NCBI GenBank assembly: GCA_028707175.1
Contig: JAQTUV010000005.1
Location: 143,618-207,617 of the forward strand
Reading direction: 5' to 3'
Length of the DNA stretch: 64,000 bases
From: Sideroxydans sp.
GTDB taxonomy: Bacteria > Pseudomonadota > Gammaproteobacteria > Burkholderiales > Gallionellaceae
A program made the position numbers and the translations under genes. Below are positions 1 through 8,405 of this stretch, piece by piece. Under the pieces are notes generated by a model. That model was not told the DNA's origin. It did not search any database and saw nothing but the letters and a program-made list of their open reading frames with translations. Position 1 is the first letter of the stretch, and every line of letters begins with the position of its first letter.

Positions 1-609
1 GTGCTGCTGTTCATGATCGCGCATTTTCACCGCGCCGCGTTGCTGGTGTTCTCGGACCGTATGGTGGATGCGGTACATGATCTCGACATTCGTTTGGCGC
101 ATTCCATCAGCCGCTTCCGGCGCAGGGTGTACGGCGGGTTCGAAGCCTTCTTGCGCTTCACCCACCGCTACTGGTTCCACGAGATCTCCGAACGTCCTCA
201 TGTGCAGGCGTTGTATCGCCTGTCCAGCAAACATCTGGGCAACGATGCCTTGTATCAGGAAGTGAAGGATGAACTCCAAGACATGAGTCAGTATCTGGAC
301 AGCAATTCCCAACGCCAACAGTCCACCACCATCGTGCGCCTGACCGTGGTGACCACGTTCAGCATGGTGGGTGCGGTCACCACAGGGCTGCTGGGTATGA
401 ACTTAATTGCCGAGGCAGAATCCCCCATCGCCGAACGCTTGGTATTTTTTGTGGTCGCGGCGGCACTCACCCTGAGTTTCATGTTGTTCGCCATCCTTAA
501 ATCCAAACAACTATCCGACGTGATGGATGTCCTATCAGATGACCAAAAGAGTCTGCGCAAGCGCCTTTCCTCTGTGAGCAATGCGTGGAAGCGTAGTCCC
601 AATCCATGA
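1..609 (+). CDS. CorA-like divalent cation transporter, C-terminal part (5' truncated by window edge)
   Basis: The open frame runs in from the window edge, so only the last 202 residues are visible and the GTG at position 1 is not a credible start. They hold a charged helical stretch, then two C-terminal membrane segments (about residues 111-130 and 147-165). The first segment ends in GMN (residues 132-134), the selectivity signature of the CorA Mg2+/Co2+ channel family. The acidic loop after GMN fits the family. The stop overlaps the kdpD start by 4 bases (ATGA), so the two are probably translated together. The substrate (Mg, Co, Zn or other) cannot be told from this fragment. Confidence 0.8.
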   Translation: MLLFMIAHFHRAALLVFSDRMVDAVHDLDIRLAHSISRFRRRVYGGFEAFLRFTHRYWFHEISERPHVQALYRLSSKHLGNDALYQEVKDELQDMSQYLDSNSQRQQSTTIVRLTVVTTFSMVGAVTTGLLGMNLIAEAESPIAERLVFFVVAAALTLSFMLFAILKSKQLSDVMDVLSDDQKSLRKRLSSVSNAWKRSPNP

Positions 610-3353
610 TCGATCATCGTCCCGATCCCGACGCCTTGCTGGAGAAGGTGCAACGCGCCGAGGCGCAGCGCCGTCGCGGCCGCCTGAAGATATTCTTCGG
701 CGCTTCCGCTGGCGTCGGCAAGACCTTCGGTATGTTGCTGGCCGCGCGCGAAAGGCGTGCGGAAGGCTTGGATGTGGTAGCCGGTTATGTGGAGACACAC
801 AAACGTGTCGAGACGCATCAATTGCTGGAAGGGCTGGAGATATTGCCGCCACGGCTGGTCGAGTATCGCAATACGCAGTTGCAAGAATTCGATCTGGATG
901 CCGCGCTCAAGCGCCACCCTGCGCTGATCTTGGTAGACGAACTAGCGCATACCAACGCGCCGGGTTCGCGTCACCCCAAACGCTGGCAGGACGTGGAAGA
1001 GTTGCTGGATGCGGGCATCGATGTCTATACCGCGATCAACGTGCAACATATCGAGAGCCTCAACGATGTAGTGTCACAGATCACCGGCATCCCCGTGTGG
1101 GAGACCGTACCGGATGCGGTATTGGAGAAGGCTGACGAGATCGAGTTGATCGACTTGCCGCCAGATGAACTGCTACAACGCTTGAAGGAAGGCAAGGTTT
1201 ATCTGCCGCAGCAGGCAGAACGCGCGGCGCAGAACTTCTTTCGCAAAGGCAACTTGATCGCGCTGCGCGAACTGGCCTTGCGGCGCACCGCAGATCGTGT
1301 CGATGCGCAGATGCGCGACTATCGTGAAGACAATGCGATCAAAGATGTATGGCAAGTGAAGGAGCGGATATTGGCCTGTATCGGGCCGGGCGGATCGTCC
1401 GAGAACCTAGTGCGTGCCACCTATCGTCTAGCGCAACTGCTACGAGCGGAATGGATCGTGGTGTATGTCGAGACCACGAAGTTGCAGCACCTTTCCCGTG
1501 AACAGCGCGATGCCATATTACGCACGCTGAAACTGGCCGAGGAATTGGGTGCTGAGACGGTCACGCTGGGCGGACACCAACTGGCCGACGAAGTGATCGC
1601 GTATGCCCGCACCCGCAACGCCAGCCGCATCGTGCTGGGTAAGCCGACCTACGTTGGCTGGCGACGCTGGCTGCATGGCTCATTGGTTGACACCATCGTG
1701 CGTCAGGCGGATGACATTGACATTCATGTGGTGGGCAAGGAATCCAACTTCCTAGCGCAGGCCAAGGCTACCCCCTATTTCTCGCGTAGTCGTCTGTATC
1801 TAGGCTTGGGAAGTGATGAGCAGCGTCCACTGCTCAAATGGCAGCCAGATTACCTCTGGGCGATCACAGCTTCGGCGATCAGCACTGCGATCGCTTGGCT
1901 CATGTTCGAGCACGTCGATCTGGCCAACCTGATCATGGTCTATTTGTTGGGCGTGGTGGTGGTCGCAGCGCGTTATGGACGTGGCCCATCCGTGCTGGCT
2001 TCGGTGTTGAGCGTATTGCTGTTCGATGTTTTCTTCGTGCCGCCACGTTTCAGTATCGCCGTCTCGGATACGCAATATCTGATCACCTTTGCCATCATGT
2101 TGCTAGTCGCATTGGTGATCAGCGGAATGACGGCAAACACCCGCCACCAAGCGAAGATCGCCGGGCTGCGTGAGCGTCGCATCACCTCCTTGTATGCGCT
2201 GAGCCGTGAACTAGCCGCGACACGTGGCGAAGTTAACGTCCTGAACATTGCAGTAAAACATGTGGCAGATGTATTCGAGGCACAGGCAGTCATCTTGTTG
2301 ACCGATGCGAACGGGCACATCGTCTATCCTCGCGATGAGGGAGCGCCGCAGTCTGCCCACGGCAGCGATTTGAGCGTGGCGCAATGGGTGTTCGATCATG
2401 GACAGATGGCGGGACAGGGAACGGATACGTTGCCCGGGGGCGACATGGTTTATCTGCCATTGACGGCACCGTCCGGCGTGAAGGGTGTGCTGGCCTTGTT
2501 GTCGCTCAATCCGAACCGACTTGCCCTGCCTGAGCAACAACGCCTGCTGGAGACCTTCACCAGTCAGATCGCACTTGCCTTAGAGCGAGTCAGGCTTGCA
2601 GCAGAAGCACATAACACGCAGTTGAAGATGGAGACCGAGCAACTACGCAATGCCTTGTTGTCGGCCATCTCGCACGACCTACGCACGCCGCTGGCCGCCA
2701 TCGTCGGCGCATCCAGCAGCCTAGTACGCGACGGCGAACGCTTGCCAGTCCAAGCGCGCTATGAACTTAGCCAAGCCATCTATGATGAGGCCACGCGTAT
2801 GTCCGGGTTAGCCAACAACCTGCTGGACATGGCGCGCTTGCAGTCGGGCGGCGTAGTGCTGAACCGCCAATGGCAGCCGCTTGAAGAAGTCGTCGGTGGC
2901 GCACTGGCTGGAATGAGTGCGCGTTTGCTAGGCCATCCGGTCAGCGTCCGCTTGCCGCATGACCTACCGCTGGTCGAGATCGACAGCATGTTGATCGAAC
3001 GGGTGTTCGCCAACCTGCTAGAGAATGCGGTGAAATACACGCCCTCAGGCACGGCCATCAATATTTCAGCCGAGAGTAGCCTTGGCGAGGTGATCGTCAC
3101 TGTTGCCGATCATGGACAGGGGATCCCGCTGGGCGAAGAAAAGCGCATCTTCGAGAAATTCCACCGTGTCGCCAATGAAGGCAATCAGGGTGGTGCCGGA
3201 CTGGGCTTGACTATCTGCCGTTCCATCGTGGAAGCACACTGCGGCAAGATATGGGCAGACAATACAAGTGAGGGCGGCGCAGCATTCCATTTCGCATTAC
3301 CCTTGGGTGAAGCCCCGCCCGAGATCGAACAGGAAGAGATCGCTGGATCATGA
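606..3353 (+). CDS. kdpD: KdpD-type sensor histidine kinase
   Basis: This 915-residue protein has the full KdpD layout. An N-terminal KdpD domain carries Walker A GASAGVGKT at residues 32-40. A universal-stress-like domain follows at about 250-370. Four close membrane segments (about 405-500) match DUF4118, then come a GAF-like region and a HisKA/HATPase core. The phosphoacceptor is His690 in SHDLRTP, and N, G1 and G2 boxes follow (NLLENAVKYT, ADHGQGI, GAGLGLTI). KdpD senses K+ limitation or osmotic stress and phosphorylates KdpE. It overlaps both neighbours by 4 bases. No kdpFABC genes lie in the window, so the K+ pump operon is upstream of it or elsewhere. Confidence 0.95.
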   Translation: MIDHRPDPDALLEKVQRAEAQRRRGRLKIFFGASAGVGKTFGMLLAARERRAEGLDVVAGYVETHKRVETHQLLEGLEILPPRLVEYRNTQLQEFDLDAALKRHPALILVDELAHTNAPGSRHPKRWQDVEELLDAGIDVYTAINVQHIESLNDVVSQITGIPVWETVPDAVLEKADEIELIDLPPDELLQRLKEGKVYLPQQAERAAQNFFRKGNLIALRELALRRTADRVDAQMRDYREDNAIKDVWQVKERILACIGPGGSSENLVRATYRLAQLLRAEWIVVYVETTKLQHLSREQRDAILRTLKLAEELGAETVTLGGHQLADEVIAYARTRNASRIVLGKPTYVGWRRWLHGSLVDTIVRQADDIDIHVVGKESNFLAQAKATPYFSRSRLYLGLGSDEQRPLLKWQPDYLWAITASAISTAIAWLMFEHVDLANLIMVYLLGVVVVAARYGRGPSVLASVLSVLLFDVFFVPPRFSIAVSDTQYLITFAIMLLVALVISGMTANTRHQAKIAGLRERRITSLYALSRELAATRGEVNVLNIAVKHVADVFEAQAVILLTDANGHIVYPRDEGAPQSAHGSDLSVAQWVFDHGQMAGQGTDTLPGGDMVYLPLTAPSGVKGVLALLSLNPNRLALPEQQRLLETFTSQIALALERVRLAAEAHNTQLKMETEQLRNALLSAISHDLRTPLAAIVGASSSLVRDGERLPVQARYELSQAIYDEATRMSGLANNLLDMARLQSGGVVLNRQWQPLEEVVGGALAGMSARLLGHPVSVRLPHDLPLVEIDSMLIERVFANLLENAVKYTPSGTAINISAESSLGEVIVTVADHGQGIPLGEEKRIFEKFHRVANEGNQGGAGLGLTICRSIVEAHCGKIWADNTSEGGAAFHFALPLGEAPPEIEQEEIAGS

Positions 3354-4045
3354 ATCATTCCGCCACCATCATCGTTGTCGAAGATGAAGCACAGATACGT
3401 CGCTTCTTGCGCTCGGCATTGGATACCGAGGGCTACCAAGTGGTCGAAGCTGAGACCGGCAAGCAGGGGTTAGCCGATGCTGCGACGCGCAAACCGGACT
3501 TGGTCATACTCGATCTAGGCTTACCCGACATGGATGGTATCGAGGTGGTGAAAGCGCTACGCACTTGGACATCTGTTCCTATCGTCATCCTCTCCGCACG
3601 TTCTCAGGAAAATGACAAGATCGCTGCACTAGATGCCGGTGCCGACGATTACCTTGTCAAACCATTCGGTGTCGGCGAATTGCTGGCCCGCATTCGTGTG
3701 GCGCTACGCCATGTGTCTTCGGTCGCGGGGGATGGGAATGAAGGACTCTTCGCCGTGGATGAGCTGAAGGTGGATATGATCCATCGCAAGGTCATGGTCG
3801 GCGATGCGGAAGTACACCTTACCCCGATCGAATACCGCTTACTCACTGTGTTGATCAAACATGCGGGAAAGGTGCTGACGCACCAAGCATTACTCAAGGA
3901 AGTGTGGGGGCCGAGTTATGTGGAGCGCGCCCACTACCTGCGCATCTACATGGGCAACCTGCGCCACAAGTTAGAAAAAGATCCCGCAAGGCCACGCTTC
4001 CTACTCACTGAGGTGGGTGTGGGTTATCGCTTGGCTGTCATCTGA
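3350..4045 (+). CDS. kdpE: KdpE-type OmpR-family response regulator
   Basis: The 231-residue protein has an N-terminal receiver domain with acidic pair Glu11-Asp12, phosphoacceptor Asp55 (LVILDLGLPDMDG) and the conserved Lys in LVKPFG. A C-terminal winged-helix OmpR/PhoB DNA-binding domain follows (about 130-228; HYLRIYMGNLRHKLE). The ATG overlaps the kdpD stop as ATGA, which indicates translational coupling with its cognate kinase. KdpE normally activates kdpFABC. Since that operon is not visible, its targets here are unknown. Sequence and context make the assignment firm at the family level. Confidence 0.94.
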   Translation: MNHSATIIVVEDEAQIRRFLRSALDTEGYQVVEAETGKQGLADAATRKPDLVILDLGLPDMDGIEVVKALRTWTSVPIVILSARSQENDKIAALDAGADDYLVKPFGVGELLARIRVALRHVSSVAGDGNEGLFAVDELKVDMIHRKVMVGDAEVHLTPIEYRLLTVLIKHAGKVLTHQALLKEVWGPSYVERAHYLRIYMGNLRHKLEKDPARPRFLLTEVGVGYRLAVI

Positions 4046-4119
4046 CCGCACAAGCCAAGCGGGAGATAACCATTTGTCCCTTTCGATCTCCCCTCGTTAA
4101 ATCAGACCGAATAAGATAC

Positions 4120-4201
4120 TGCCGCACGATCGAATGCTTGTAACTGTGCGCTCATCTCGACACCTGACAATTCAACGTTCCAATGGAAGGGTTTGAGCGC
4201 T
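4120..4201 (-). pseudogene. Short remnant of a paralogue of the 321-residue gene at 12527-13492
   Basis: About 82 bases match the interior of the intact gene around 12690-12771 with roughly 10 differences, in the same orientation. The shared stretch includes GATCGAATGCTTG and CCAATGGAAGGG. No flanking sequence of that gene is kept on either side: the moaA scrap begins exactly where the match ends. It is too short to encode anything and is a recombination relic. It also forms a direct repeat with the intact gene, about 8.6 kb apart, bracketing the formate dehydrogenase block. Confidence 0.75.
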
Positions 4202-4399
4202 CAGGTACTCGACCAGCCACGGCAGATTTTTACGCGTCAACGGTTCTCCACCCGTCAGGCTGATCTTGCTGACGCCCATCTCTACAAATGTTCTGCCGAC
4301 TTGCAGACATTTTCCCAGAGACAATATTTCACCGCGCGGCAGGAATCATATCTTCTCCACCATGCAGTAAGTGCAGCGAAAATCGCAGCGGTCGATCAA
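4201..4399 (-). pseudogene. moaA: Remnant of moaA (GTP 3',8-cyclase), internal fragment with an in-frame stop
   Basis: Reading the minus strand from 4399 gives LIDRCDFRCTYCMVEKI, a TGA stop, then FLPRGEILSL and VEMGVSKISLTGGEPLTRKN. This is the radical-SAM CxxxCxxC segment and the LTGGEPL block of MoaA, which makes the molybdopterin precursor. Both ends of the gene are missing and the stop interrupts it, so it is dead. It lies directly after fdsD, a sensible ancestral place because the FdsA enzyme needs Mo cofactor. A functional moaA must exist elsewhere. Confidence 0.85.
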
Positions 4400-4617
4400 C
4401 CCACACTCTGCACCAGCGCCAGCGCATCGCGCACGATGGGCGACAACTCCGCATCGCCGCATTGGACGATGTGCTGGTGCAACTCGTTACGCATGCGCGG
4501 CTCCCAATTCCTCTGGATATGCGCGGCGATATCCTTTACCGCCTGCTCACGGTTGGGCATGGCCTCAAAAAAGGTGCCTATCTGGTTAGCCATCCTGATC
4601 AAGTTGGCGGGATTCAT
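4396..4617 (-). CDS. fdsD: Formate dehydrogenase delta subunit
   Basis: The 73-residue protein (MNPANLIRMANQIG..., WEPRMRNEL) resembles the small delta subunit FdsD of soluble NAD-dependent Mo formate dehydrogenases. FdsD is not catalytic and is needed for assembly or activity of the complex. It is last in the operon, the usual place. Its start overlaps the fdhD stop by 4 bases. The stop sits 3 bases inside the decayed moaA fragment, so sequence just after the gene has been rearranged, but the reading frame itself looks complete in length. Confidence 0.85.
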   Translation of the reverse strand: MNPANLIRMANQIGTFFEAMPNREQAVKDIAAHIQRNWEPRMRNELHQHIVQCGDAELSPIVRDALALVQSVG

Positions 4618-5423
4618 GTCGTGATTCCTTGCAGTCGTTGCGTATGGGTGTAGATCGTGCAGTTTGAGCCGCGCAAAAAACCCACCAAAGTTAAATTATG
4701 CTTTTCCGCCAAGCGTATCGCTGCCGCTGTTGGTGCCGAGACTGCAGCGAGGATACCGTAACCTAGCGCTGCTGATTTCTGCACCATCTCAAAACTGGCG
4801 CGGCTAGTGATGAGCAGCGCACCTTCGGGTTTTGCATCCACCGCTGCCAGCGCGCCCAGCGTCTTGTCTAGCGCGTTATGGCGGCCTACATCTTCGCGCA
4901 CGTGGCTGATACTTCCATCACTCGCCACATGGCAGGCGGCATGCACTGCACCCGTGGACATTTGCAGCACCTGCTGCGCAGGCAAGCGATGCATGCCTTC
5001 ACTTATCGCCGCCAATGGAAAGACATTTCCGTCAGCCACAGGCGCTAGCTCACGCATCACTTGCGTCAGACTTTCCGCACCGCACAAGCCGCAACCGGTG
5101 CGCCCAGCCAGACTGCGCCGCCGTTCCTTGAGTCTAGCAAAAGCGCCACCCGCGATCTTCAGGTGAAGGGTGATGCCCGCCTCAGCTTCTTCGATCTCGA
5201 TATCGAACACCTCGCTGCGCCGCGTGACGATGCCCTCGGTCAGACTGAATCCCAGCGCAAAATCCTCAAGATCAGAGGGGGTGGCCAGCATCACCGTGTG
5301 CGAGATGCCGTTGTACTCGAAAGCGACCGGCACTTCTTCGGCGATTGTGTCGGATTGCGGCGCACATCCCGGGCGATGCACTTCCATCTGCACCTTTGAT
5401 TGGATCTGTTCCACCGTGATCAT
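4614..5423 (-). CDS. fdhD: Formate dehydrogenase accessory sulfurtransferase
   Basis: The 269-residue protein carries the FdhD CxxC loop (TGCGLCGAES; Cys111 and Cys114). FdhD passes sulfur from a cysteine desulfurase to the Mo-bisPGD cofactor before it enters the formate dehydrogenase alpha subunit. The conserved SRASFEMVQKSA block and the C-terminal FLRGSNCTIYT are also present. It overlaps fdsA by 4 bases upstream and fdsD by 4 bases downstream, so it is embedded in the fds operon and probably made in step with its client FdsA. Length is normal for the family. Confidence 0.95.
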   Translation of the reverse strand: MITVEQIQSKVQMEVHRPGCAPQSDTIAEEVPVAFEYNGISHTVMLATPSDLEDFALGFSLTEGIVTRRSEVFDIEIEEAEAGITLHLKIAGGAFARLKERRRSLAGRTGCGLCGAESLTQVMRELAPVADGNVFPLAAISEGMHRLPAQQVLQMSTGAVHAACHVASDGSISHVREDVGRHNALDKTLGALAAVDAKPEGALLITSRASFEMVQKSAALGYGILAAVSAPTAAAIRLAEKHNLTLVGFLRGSNCTIYTHTQRLQGITT

Positions 5424-8257
5424 TTGGCAGCCGCGACCGCCAACAGGCGACGCTGTTCCCTGTCTTCACGCACATTGCGCTTCTGCCATTCCGACGGCTG
5501 GTCGACCTGCACCAGTTGCACCGCTGTCACCTTGTATTCGGGGCAATTGGTCGCCCAATCCGAGTTGTCGGTGGTGATGACGTTGGCGCCGGACTCGGGG
5601 AAGTGGAAGGTGGTGTAGACCACGCCGGGTTGCACACGCTCGGTGACGGTGGCACGCAGCACGGTGTCGCCCGCCCGCGACTGGATACCGACCCAGTCGC
5701 CATCCTTGATGCCGCGTTCATTGGCGTCGTGTGGGTGGATCTCCAGCACATCCTCGCTGTAGAACTGCACGTTCTCGGTGCGCCGTGTCTGCGCGCCGAC
5801 GTTGTACTGCGACAGGATGCGGCCGGTGGTGAGCAGCAGCGGGAAGCGCGGCGTGACCTTCTCGTCGGTCGGCACGTATTGTGTATTCATGAAGCGGCCC
5901 TTGCCGCGCACAAAACCGTTCACATGCATCAGCGGCGTACCGTCGGGCGACTTGTCGTTGCACGGCCATTGCACGCTGCCCATGCGTTCCAGCTTGTCGT
6001 AGTTGACCCCGGCAAAGGTCGGCGTCAGACGCGCGATCTCGTCCATGATCTGCGACGGGTGTTCGTAATGCATCGGGTAACCGAGCGCATTCGCCAACGC
6101 CATTGTCGTTTCCCAATCCGCCTTGCCAGACAGCGGCGGCATGGCCTTGCGTACCCGCGAGATGCGGCGCTCGGCGTTGGTGAAGGTGCCGTCTTTTTCT
6201 AGGAAGGAAGCGCCGGGCAAGAACACATGCGCGTACTTGGCCGTTTCGTTGAGAAATAGATCTTGCACCACCACGCATTCCATCGCGGCCAGCGCGGCCT
6301 GCACATGCTGCGTGTTGGGATCGGACTGTGCGGGGTCTTCGCCCTGGCAGTAGAGCCCCTTGAACCCGCCGTCGAGTGCGGCTTCCAGCATGTTGGGGAT
6401 GCGCAATCCCGGTTCGGCTTGCAGGCTCACGCCCCACGCTTTTTCAAATAGCTCGCGCGTGGCGGCATCGGACACGTGGCGGTAGCCGGGGAAAATATCC
6501 GGGAAGCCGCCCATGTCGCAGGAGCCCTGCACGTTGTTCTGCCCGCGCAACGGATTCACGCCCACACCTTCGCGCCCGACGTTGCCGGTCGCCATGGCGA
6601 GGTTGGCGATGGCGATCACCGCCGTCGAGCCTTGCGAATGTTCGGTCACGCCAAGACCGTAGAAGATGGCCGCGTTGCCGCCGGTCGCATACAAACGCGC
6701 CGCTGCACGTATTTCGGCGGCGGGGACACCGGTGACGGCTTCCATCGCTTCGGGCGAATTGGCGGGACGCGCGGCGAACTCGCGCCAATCGGCAAAGGCC
6801 TGCGTCTCACAACGCTCGGCGATGAATTGTTCGTTGATCAGTCCTTCCGTCACGATCACATGCGCCAATGCCGAGAGCATGGCGACGTTGGTGCCGGGGC
6901 GCAATTTCAGATGGTGCGTGGCGCGCGCATGAGGGGCGTTCACCATGTCGATCTCGCGCGGGTCGATCACGATGAGTTTCGCGCCCTCGCGCACGCGCTT
7001 CTTGAGACGCGCACCGACCACCGGATGCCCTTCGGTAGGATTGATGCCGATCAGCAACAGCACATCGGCTTTTTCCAGAGACTTGAACGTCTGCGTACCC
7101 GCCGACGTACCCAGCGTCTGGCCGAGGCCGTAGCCGGTGGGCGCATGGCACACACGCGCGCAGGTGTCGACGTTGTTGTTGCCGAAGGCGGCGCGCACCA
7201 GCTTCTGCACCAGATAATCTTCCTCGTTGGTACAGCGACTGGACACCAGCGCGCCGATGGAATTCTTGCCGTATTTATCTTGGATGCGGCGGAACTCTTT
7301 CGCGGCGTGGGCGAAGGCCTCCTCCCACGACACTTCGCGCCACGGGTCGCTGGTCTTGGCACGTATCATCGGCTTGGTGATACGGTCCTTGTGCGTCGCA
7401 TAGCCCCACGCGAAACGGCCTTTGACACAGGAATGCCCCTCGTTCGCTTTGCCGTCTTTCCACGGCACCATGCGCACTACCTCGCTGCCTTTCATCTCGG
7501 CCTTGAAACCACAGCCGACGCCGCAGTAAGCGCAGGTGGTGGTCACATCATGCTCGGCCTGACCTTTGGCGATCACCGATTTTTCCATCAGCGTCGCCGT
7601 CGGGCAGGCATTCACGCACGCACCGCAGGAGACACAATCCGACTCCATGAAGCTGTCACTCTGCCCAGCCGTCACGCGCGACTCGAAACCGCGACCGGAG
7701 ATGGTCAGCGCGAATGTTCCCTGCTGTTCCTCGCAAGCACGCACGCAACGATTGCACACGATGCACTTGGCCGGATCGTAAGTGAAGTAAGGGTTCGATT
7801 CATCTTTCTTCACGTCGGTGAAATGGTTGGCACCCGCCATGCCATAGCGCACTTCGCGCAGACCGACTGCACCCGCCATCGTTTGCAGTTCGCAGTTGCC
7901 GTTGGCGGCGCAGGTGAGGCAGTCGAGCGGATGGTCGGAGATATACAGCTCCATCACATTGCGGCGCAGGTCGGCCAGCTTGGGCGTTTGCGTCTTCACC
8001 TTCATGCCCGCCTCTACCGGCGTAGTGCATGAAGACGGATAGCCGCGACGACCTTCGACTTCCACCAGACACAAGCGGCAGGAGCCGAACGGCGCGAGCG
8101 AATCGGTGGCACACAGTTTTGGGATCATCACGCCCGCTTTGACGGCGGCACGCATGACCGAAGTGCCCGCAGGGACAGTGACGGCGACGCCGTCGATGTT
8201 GAGGGTGACTTCGCGGTCGGAGGTGACGGCGGGGGTGCCGTAGTCGAGTTCGTTCAT
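5420..8257 (-). CDS. fdsA: NAD-dependent formate dehydrogenase, Mo catalytic alpha subunit
   Basis: At 945 residues this matches FdsA. The N-terminus has a [2Fe-2S] ferredoxin-like domain (CATDSLAPFGSCRLC), a His-Cys [4Fe-4S] NuoG-like segment (HPLDCLTCAANGNCELQ) and two more [4Fe-4S] motifs (CIVCNRCVRACE, CVSCGACVNACP). Then come the catalytic-domain cluster (CAYCGVGC) and the Mo-bisPGD domain. The Mo ligand is Cys370 in CARVCHAPTG, so this is a cysteine and not a selenocysteine enzyme. It oxidises formate to CO2 in the cytoplasm and feeds electrons through FeS clusters to FdsB. A good AAAGG ribosome site precedes the ATG. The gene upstream, fdsB, is 113 bases away across a repeat doublet. 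Confidence 0.97.
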   Translation of the reverse strand: MNELDYGTPAVTSDREVTLNIDGVAVTVPAGTSVMRAAVKAGVMIPKLCATDSLAPFGSCRLCLVEVEGRRGYPSSCTTPVEAGMKVKTQTPKLADLRRNVMELYISDHPLDCLTCAANGNCELQTMAGAVGLREVRYGMAGANHFTDVKKDESNPYFTYDPAKCIVCNRCVRACEEQQGTFALTISGRGFESRVTAGQSDSFMESDCVSCGACVNACPTATLMEKSVIAKGQAEHDVTTTCAYCGVGCGFKAEMKGSEVVRMVPWKDGKANEGHSCVKGRFAWGYATHKDRITKPMIRAKTSDPWREVSWEEAFAHAAKEFRRIQDKYGKNSIGALVSSRCTNEEDYLVQKLVRAAFGNNNVDTCARVCHAPTGYGLGQTLGTSAGTQTFKSLEKADVLLLIGINPTEGHPVVGARLKKRVREGAKLIVIDPREIDMVNAPHARATHHLKLRPGTNVAMLSALAHVIVTEGLINEQFIAERCETQAFADWREFAARPANSPEAMEAVTGVPAAEIRAAARLYATGGNAAIFYGLGVTEHSQGSTAVIAIANLAMATGNVGREGVGVNPLRGQNNVQGSCDMGGFPDIFPGYRHVSDAATRELFEKAWGVSLQAEPGLRIPNMLEAALDGGFKGLYCQGEDPAQSDPNTQHVQAALAAMECVVVQDLFLNETAKYAHVFLPGASFLEKDGTFTNAERRISRVRKAMPPLSGKADWETTMALANALGYPMHYEHPSQIMDEIARLTPTFAGVNYDKLERMGSVQWPCNDKSPDGTPLMHVNGFVRGKGRFMNTQYVPTDEKVTPRFPLLLTTGRILSQYNVGAQTRRTENVQFYSEDVLEIHPHDANERGIKDGDWVGIQSRAGDTVLRATVTERVQPGVVYTTFHFPESGANVITTDNSDWATNCPEYKVTAVQLVQVDQPSEWQKRNVREDREQRRLLAVAAAK

Positions 8258-8290
8258 ATCAAACCTTTAATTGCAAATAAGCCGATCTGC

Positions 8291-8405
8291 TCCCTTCCCC
8301 CGCAAGCGGGGGAAGGGCTGGGGATGAGGGTCTGTGGGCTCAATCTAAATTGGATTCGCATCACCGCCCCTCACCCCAACCCCTCTCCCGCTTGCGGGAG
8401 AGGGG
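8291..8405. repeat. REP/BIME-like inverted doublet between fdsB and fdsA
   Basis: Two palindromic units face each other. Unit 1 (8291-8330) has CCCCCGCAAGCGGGGGAAGG followed by GCTGGGGATGAGGG. Unit 2 (8367-8405) is the same pattern inverted (CCCCTCACCCCAACCC then CTCTCCCGC/GCGGGAGAGG). The second unit runs into the fdsB coding sequence and supplies its last codons. Members of the same family recur in at least nine other intergenic spaces of this window. Hairpins here could act on differential stability of the fdsGB and fdsA parts of the mRNA. Confidence 0.85.

Noticed and set aside
4193..4653. Plus-strand open frames over the moaA remnant and fdsD
   Set aside because: They are antisense to recognisable MoaA and FdsD sequence and show no family pattern.
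6476..8032. 518-codon open frame antisense to fdsA
   Set aside because: Low-complexity His/Arg-rich translation typical of the reverse complement of a GC-rich gene; fdsA motifs are complete on the other strand.
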